From Hygrophila difformis (lineage: Eukaryota > Streptophyta > Magnoliopsida > Lamiales > Acanthaceae): a stretch of 64,000 bases of DNA. A program made the position numbers and the translations under genes. Position 1 is the first letter of the stretch. Each line of letters begins with the position of its first letter. Of the stretch, positions 59,454 through 64,000 are shown piece after piece. The stretch is from assembly GCA_030278955.1 (NCBI GenBank), contig JAOANR010000005.1:5685431-5749430 (forward strand), given 5' to 3'. The notes under the pieces were generated by a model. The model worked only from the letters and a program-made list of their open reading frames with translations, ran no database searches and was not told the origin of the DNA.

Positions 59454-60101
59454 ATGGCAGACAGCGGAGTCTCCATTCCGAAACTCATTGATTTAAATAT
59501 ATTGCCTGTCATTGAATGTGGTTGGGATGATAGTGTAACAGATACTTCGGTGTCACAAAGCAGAGATGGCTCTATTCAAGAGCCGGCGCAAATGATGCCG
59601 GAGAACTCCACTCCATCAACAGGATTGGGAATTCCTATCAACCCCGTTTTCAAAGGTATGGACTTGAGTTTCAATATACAATAACACGATTTGAAATATC
59701 CCTATGGTTCCTCAATAACAGTTTCTGGAATTTAATTTTATTTGCAATTATGTGAAAATGGCTGAAGAGATGTTTTGTTATTTTAAACTCGTGTTCGCAG
59801 ATATAAAAAAATTTGAATATGTGAAATTCAAAACTGTTTACGAGGCACATCAGGCATACCGCAATTTTGCACATATACGAGGGTTTTCTGTCCGAATACG
59901 TTACGAAAAAACTGTGGGGAATGACAAAACACTTATTAGATACATGGAGTATTGTTGTAACAAACAAGAGTTTCGTTAAAATAGCAAATTGAACCCCCTG
60001 AATCAAGACCCAGACAATCCAGCCTTCCAGGGTGAGTCAAGGAGCGACGTGAGGATGTTGCACAAAACTAGGGTCGGATGCAAAGCGATGATCCCTTTCA
60101 G
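59454..60101 (+). pseudogene. FAR1/FRS-like DNA-binding domain gene fragment, premature stop
   Basis: Two exons are visible. Exon 1, 59454-59655 (MADSGVSIPKL...), ends at AAAG/GTATGG. Exon 2, 59801-60101, starts after TGTTCGCAG, and the joint is in phase (PVFK-D-IKKFEYV). Exon 2 shows the FAR1-type zinc-binding domain pattern: AHQAYRNFAHIRGFSVRIRY, YCCNKQEFR and RVGCKAM. FAR1/FHY3 proteins are transposase-derived transcription factors, and the same domain occurs in MULE transposases. An in-frame TAA at 59977-59979 cuts it after EFR, while the frame continues open beyond it to a splice donor at 60102. No later exons were found. It is a decayed or truncated gene copy. Confidence 0.8.
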
Positions 60102-60327
60102 GTATGGATCTTGCATAATCCTTATTGAATTATGCTTTGCTGTCAGGGTATGATGTTCATGCCATAAATAATGATGTCTTAGAAATTAAAAGTGACAGCA
60201 ACGGATTAGTGTTGGTAAAATTTATTGGGTAGAACGAAGTAGGGGTATTTTCTTTTATTTGTTAAATAAAGTAATGAAAAATTAGATTTTGCATTAGAAA
60301 AAAATTCTTTTTATGATTAGTTTTATA

Positions 60328-60585
60328 CTCCCTCCGTTTCCGTGAAAGTGCAACATTCACCCAATGCACGCAGTCCAATGCATATTTTAAATCATTAATA
60401 ACTTAAGTTCGGTATAAGTAAAAATTTAAAAGTTTGATATTTAAAAACTACATGATGAGACGAATCCAACAAGATCTCATTTGACTATGTTTTTTCAAGT
60501 ATAACTATGATAAAAATTAAAGTCAAAGTCGAACAATAAATAGTAACAAATAGTGCTTGTTGCACTATCAAAAAAACGGAGGTAG
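60328..60585. mobile_element. Stowaway-like MITE, 258 bp
   Basis: CTCCCTCCGTTTCCGTGAAA at the left and AAAAAACGGAGGTAG at the right, with TA duplications (60326-60327, 60586-60587). The interior ACATGATGAGACGAATCC and ATGCATATTTTAAATCATT matches the copies at 2513 and ~15830. It is the best preserved of the family in this window. Confidence 0.9.
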
Positions 60586-61444
60586 TATTATGCCCACATG
60601 TTTTATCTTGAATTAATGCTATGATGGAATGCATCTGTAATCAATAGGTTTTAGACTGTAGGGATAAGTAAAATTTTCATTTTAATATAAAATAATTATT
60701 TCAGTTGATTATATGTTTGCCATTAGGTGTTTTGCGTGATTTTGCATTTTATTTTCATTAGGTATTTAATCGGATGTCTGACCATCACAACATGACCATC
60801 AAAATAGCACGTTTAGCGCAATCACCTAAACCATCACTTATATATATGTCCACTGCACAATCCCTATATGTATAATTAATAAAAATCAATAATAAGTGCG
60901 ATTAAATAAATCTACAATAGTGCCACCTGATCTGTTGCATTTATGTAATTAAAGCCATCATTTATAGTTGTACATACATCATGCGGTAAGCATGAACAGA
61001 CAACCAATATAAGAAAGTTTAAAAATGTGATTTGTATATGCTCCAGTTACAAATTAACAAAATACATAGTAAGCAGCAGCATAAATCAATTTAAAATAAT
61101 AAAATAACAAAATATGCATCGCCTTTTAGATAAACCATTGTAAACTGAAAATTTATTTTAAGAACGTCATTGAGTAAGCATAAATGCATGCATGCATGAC
61201 AAATTAATTGCAAAAACATGATTAATGAATGTTCCACTTACAAATTTGGCATTCAAACATGCAGTCCATAGATTGGAAAATACGCTGCTGCTCAAACTCC
61301 CCCTCCATCTCTCCACCACTTCTATATCTTTTGCATCTCTATCTTTCCTAGGCTTATATTGACCACCAACCTCAGCACTAGCAAATGTCTGATAAGGCAT
61401 GTATGATTTAATATCACCAAAATATGATCAGAACATGCAACTAT
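60586..61444. other. Intergenic spacer
   Basis: AT-rich sequence without a recognised gene. A minus-strand ORF at 61167-61400 (77 aa, with KPRKDRDAKDIEVVERWRG) matches no family I know and may be chance or an old gene fragment. Confidence 0.45.
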
Positions 61445-61710
61445 TGTTGAATAATAAACTCACCCGACAACGCATGCTCCCGCCGTCGTCAAAAAGAGCT
61501 GCCACAGCCGTCGTCAAAGTAGCCGCAAAGTTTGATTGTAATTAGCTTTCGGATTATGATCTGTAATTTGTCAACAATGGTGTATTTTATATTTTTACAT
61601 TTGTAATCCTTCCGGCTATAAATAGCCGTGTAATGTTAGCGGAAAAATGCAGAACGAGATTTAGAACAATAACATCTAAACTCTCTTCTCCCCAATTCAA
61701 AATTCCAACA
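61445..61710 (+). repeat. 5' LTR of the Copia element (266 bp)
   Basis: It begins TGTTGAATAATAAACTC and ends AAAATTCCAACA, giving TG...CA ends with a short inverted repeat. A TATA box in GGCTATAAATAGCC (61614-61627) is a good promoter for element RNA. The left boundary rests on the TG terminus and inverted ends only, because the second LTR is not visible. Confidence 0.8.
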
Positions 61711-61714
61711 GAAT

Positions 61715-61726
61715 TGGTATCAGAGC
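61715..61726 (+). other. Primer binding site, tRNA-iMet, Copia element
   Basis: TGGTATCAGAGC lies four bases after the LTR end and is complementary to initiator methionine tRNA. Confidence 0.92.
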
Positions 61727-62573
61727 CTGAGATCTAAACTCAGAGCAAAACAACAATTTGAGTATAAACACTCAAACTTAAAAGAATTTAAATTTGCTCA
61801 CTGGTGTCTTCTCCAAGTGCTGCCCAGCAGCCTTCAGCACCGCCACAGCGCTGCTGCCCCTCCGACCGAGTTGCTCCAGCCTCCACCGTTCACCGACCAT
61901 CTTCTCCGGCGGTCTCTCTCACCACCGAGCTGCCTCTAGTGCTGTCCGCTGCCGCCGCTCACTAGCCACCATCAAGCGCCGCCTCCAGCTTCCTCAGTCG
62001 CTGCCTGCCACTCATCCTGCCGCTGCCGCTGCGTACGCAGCTCTCCAGCGCCATCCCAGCCGCTCTCCCGTTACCGATCTGTTGTGCCCGACACAGTTGC
62101 ACGTCCGTCGTGCACCGCCTCTCCGGGCTAGAGCGGTTACCCCTGCTCCCTCTTGACCGCATCACCACCGATGCCAGTCACTCCAACTCTTTCTGTCTTG
62201 TTCCTTCGTAACTTCTCTATGTGATTTGAGAAAAAAGAGAGTCCAGCAGACAGACAACATTAAAGCAAGAAGAAAATAGCTGTCATTGAAAGTTTGTGGA
62301 GTTGGTATAATTATTAAAGGAGTTAGTGCGGTGGAGCCTTTTTTTTAAAAAAAAAAAGAAAAAAAATATTAAAGGAGTTAGTGGGAGTTTTTTTAAAAAA
62401 AAATATTAAAAAGTTAGTGGGGAGATTTTAAAAGAAGGAGAGTGCGTATTTTTTTTAAAAAAATATAGTGGGTTTGGGAAGAATTTGTCAAAATTGAAGA
62501 TTTTGGAGTACACGAAGGAAGCTGTGCAATCAGAAGAGGAGGTCCTGCAATTATTCAGCAAATATTATTCATA
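61727..62573 (+). other. Copia leader with GC-rich insert
   Basis: Between the primer site and the gag start lies a C/G-rich block (about 61800-62165, many CCGC, GCTGCC and CACCG words) in an otherwise AT-rich leader. A 120-aa ORF (61794-62156) has no recognisable domain. Purine and T tracts fill 62330-62460. The block could be captured host sequence or a structured RNA region. Confidence 0.6.
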
Positions 62574-64000
62574 ATGGCATCAACAAGTTCCATCCAATCG
62601 CAAGTGCCCAAATTGACAAAAGAAAATTACAGGATGTGGAGTATCCAAATGGAAGCCTTGCTCGGATCCCTTGATGTCTGGGATATGGTCGAAGCAGATT
62701 TTGCAGAGTTGACATCAACAATAGAAGATGACGATCAATTGAAGGAGATAAAGAAAAAAGAGAAAAAAGCCTTGTTCACAATATACCAAGGCGTAGATGA
62801 AGCCACATTTGAGTTGATTTCTACAGCAAAAACATCGAAGGATGCATGGGAAATTTTAAAGAAAGCCCACGATGGAGTAGATAAAGTGAAGAAAATCCGG
62901 CTCCAATCCTTGAGAGCCCAATTTGAAACTCTACAACAAAGCAGATCAGAAGCCGTCTCAGATTACTTCTCCCGAGTAATTTCCGTTGTTCATCAAATGA
63001 GACAGAATGGCGAAGAGATCAAAGATGTTCGTGTTGTGGAGAAGATCTTGAGGTCCCTAGACCCAAAATTCAACTTTATCGTTGTTGCCATCGAAGAATC
63101 AAAAAATCTCGAGGCAATGACAATTGAAGAATTAATGGGCTCTTTACAAGCCCATGAGCATCGACTCTTCAAAAAGGGAGACGAACAATCTTTGGAGCAA
63201 GCACTGCAAACGAAATTGTCGTTTAAAAGAAATAATGCTGTAAGAGGAAGTTCACAACGTGGACGTTATCAAGCACAAAGAGGAAGAGATGGCCGAGTCA
63301 ACAATCGCTATGATCAGAATCGAATCAATAATGGCGAAAATAATGGAGGAAATGAACGTGGCCAGAATACCTATCGAGGCCGAGGACAATTCCGAGCCCG
63401 TGGTCGTGGACGTGGCAGAAACTTTGGAAGATTTGACAAATCAGAAGTTCAATGCCATGTATGTAAGAAATTTGGTCATTTCGCTAATGAATGTTGGTAC
63501 AATGTAGACAACAACAAAAATGAGAAGGTGAATCTCATTGATAAAGAAGAGAAGGATGGTCCAGTTGTACTAATGTCTTGCAAAGAACCAGAGCCACCTC
63601 AAACAGTCACATGGTATATGGATACAGGTGCATCAAACCATATGTGCGGAAGAAAGGAATTCTTTTCCAAACTTGATGAAAGACGAATGGGCAATATCAC
63701 ATTCGGTGACCTGTCGAAAAGGCCAATTGAAGGTAAAGGAGATATTACCTTTGATTTACATAATGGAAAACATCTATGCATTTCTGATGTTTATTATGTA
63801 CCTGAAATTAAAAGTAATCTGCTGAGTGTTGGCCAATTGTTGGAAAAAGGATATGAAATCCAAATGAAAAATTTGGCTCTTAGTTTGCGAGATAAGAATA
63901 ACAGGTTGATCACACATGTCAAAATGACGACGAACAGAATGTTTCCTCTGAAGCTCACTATAGATGACTCAAAATGCTTGAAGGCAACCACTGTTGATAG
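62574..64000 (+). CDS. Copia gag-pol polyprotein, N-terminal part (partial)
   Basis: The ATG at 62574 opens a frame (MASTSSIQSQVPKLTKENYR) that stays open for 475 codons to the window end. Gag of the UBN2/Copia type covers residues ~1-230 (ENYRMWSIQMEALLGSLDVW, LRSLDPKFN, EAMTIEELMGSLQAHE). An RG-rich stretch (~235-290) and the CCHC knuckle CHVCKKFGHFANEC (294-307) follow. The aspartic protease motif YMDTGASNHM has its catalytic Asp at 350, and the typical VYYVPEIKSNLLSVGQL follows. Integrase, RT and RNase H would lie beyond the window, in the Copia order. No stop or shift was found, so this copy may be functional. Confidence 0.95.
   Translation, partial: MASTSSIQSQVPKLTKENYRMWSIQMEALLGSLDVWDMVEADFAELTSTIEDDDQLKEIKKKEKKALFTIYQGVDEATFELISTAKTSKDAWEILKKAHDGVDKVKKIRLQSLRAQFETLQQSRSEAVSDYFSRVISVVHQMRQNGEEIKDVRVVEKILRSLDPKFNFIVVAIEESKNLEAMTIEELMGSLQAHEHRLFKKGDEQSLEQALQTKLSFKRNNAVRGSSQRGRYQAQRGRDGRVNNRYDQNRINNGENNGGNERGQNTYRGRGQFRARGRGRGRNFGRFDKSEVQCHVCKKFGHFANECWYNVDNNKNEKVNLIDKEEKDGPVVLMSCKEPEPPQTVTWYMDTGASNHMCGRKEFFSKLDERRMGNITFGDLSKRPIEGKGDITFDLHNGKHLCISDVYYVPEIKSNLLSVGQLLEKGYEIQMKNLALSLRDKNNRLITHVKMTTNRMFPLKLTIDDSKCLKATTVD

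Larger units (their letters stand above)
61445..64000 (+). mobile_element. Ty1/Copia LTR retrotransposon, 5' part (runs off the window)
   Basis: The 5' LTR is followed by an initiator-Met primer site, an 850-bp leader and an open gag-pol frame reaching the last base. The gag and protease part is unbroken. The 3' part, including the other LTR and the TSD partner of ACTAT (61440-61444), is outside the window. Confidence 0.9.

Noticed and set aside
61167..61400. 77-aa minus-strand ORF
   Set aside because: No recognisable family and no supporting gene structure. Left as part of the spacer.
61794..62156. 120-aa ORF in the Copia leader
   Set aside because: A/P/R/S-rich by composition, no domain, overlaps an equally open minus-strand frame.

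Overview
The window is nuclear DNA of a flowering plant, most likely a eudicot. The evidence is an intron-containing CYP704-type cytochrome P450, Ty3/Gypsy and Ty1/Copia retrotransposons primed by initiator-Met tRNA, a plant Helitron, and MITEs of the hAT, Stowaway, Tourist and MULE types. I could not name the species. Host genes are few: one apparently intact gene (the P450) and two broken ones. Nearly everything else is transposable elements, often nested, and many boundaries are fixed by target-site duplications (TSDs).

Layout. 1-2890 holds small DNA elements: a long-TIR MULE-like element with a TTCAGCGAC minisatellite, a perfect hAT MITE, a short TIR MITE and a Stowaway. 2891-15556 is element A, a complete Ty3/Gypsy chromovirus (Tekay/Del-like) on the minus strand, with 3.47 kb LTRs, TSD TATGT and an unbroken 1536-codon gag-pol. 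15562-20008 is spacer with MITEs, tandem duplications and a probable retrocopy. 20009-31015 is element B (TSD ACAAA), on the minus strand, with 3.4 kb LTRs that differ at only two sites. It has lost almost all of pol, keeps a chromodomain remnant, has a small coiled-coil ORF where gag should be, and carries a large opposite-strand gene with an apparent 5'-UTR intron. 31145-32019 is a hAT MITE with a tRNA-derived SINE inside.

32028-35141 is the promoter and five exons of the P450 (511 aa, all motifs present). The locus was tandemly multiplied: a second copy survives only as the last exon (36141-36335) and a third only as upstream sequence (about 56880-59106). The second spacer is split by a Helitron (36963-56108) with a TC start, a hairpin plus CTAG end, and a decayed Pif1-type helicase. 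Its 5' part is seven tandem ~1.15 kb units in an alternating A/B dimer pattern. Unit 3 is interrupted by element C (40266-48454, TSD ATATT), a gag-only relative of B on the plus strand. 59454-60101 is a FAR1-like pseudogene. From 61445 a Ty1/Copia element starts with an intact gag and protease and runs off the window.

How the parts relate. A is a plausible autonomous source of enzymes of the type B and C lack. B and C share LTR sequence, initiator-Met primer site and a repeated polypurine-tract module, so they are probably mobilised in trans, although A's LTRs are too different for A to be shown as their partner. The most unusual structures are the Helitron with a higher-order tandem array at its 5' end, the repeated PPT plus LTR-start modules of B and C (a possible record of stepwise LTR lengthening), and the opposite-strand gene in B.
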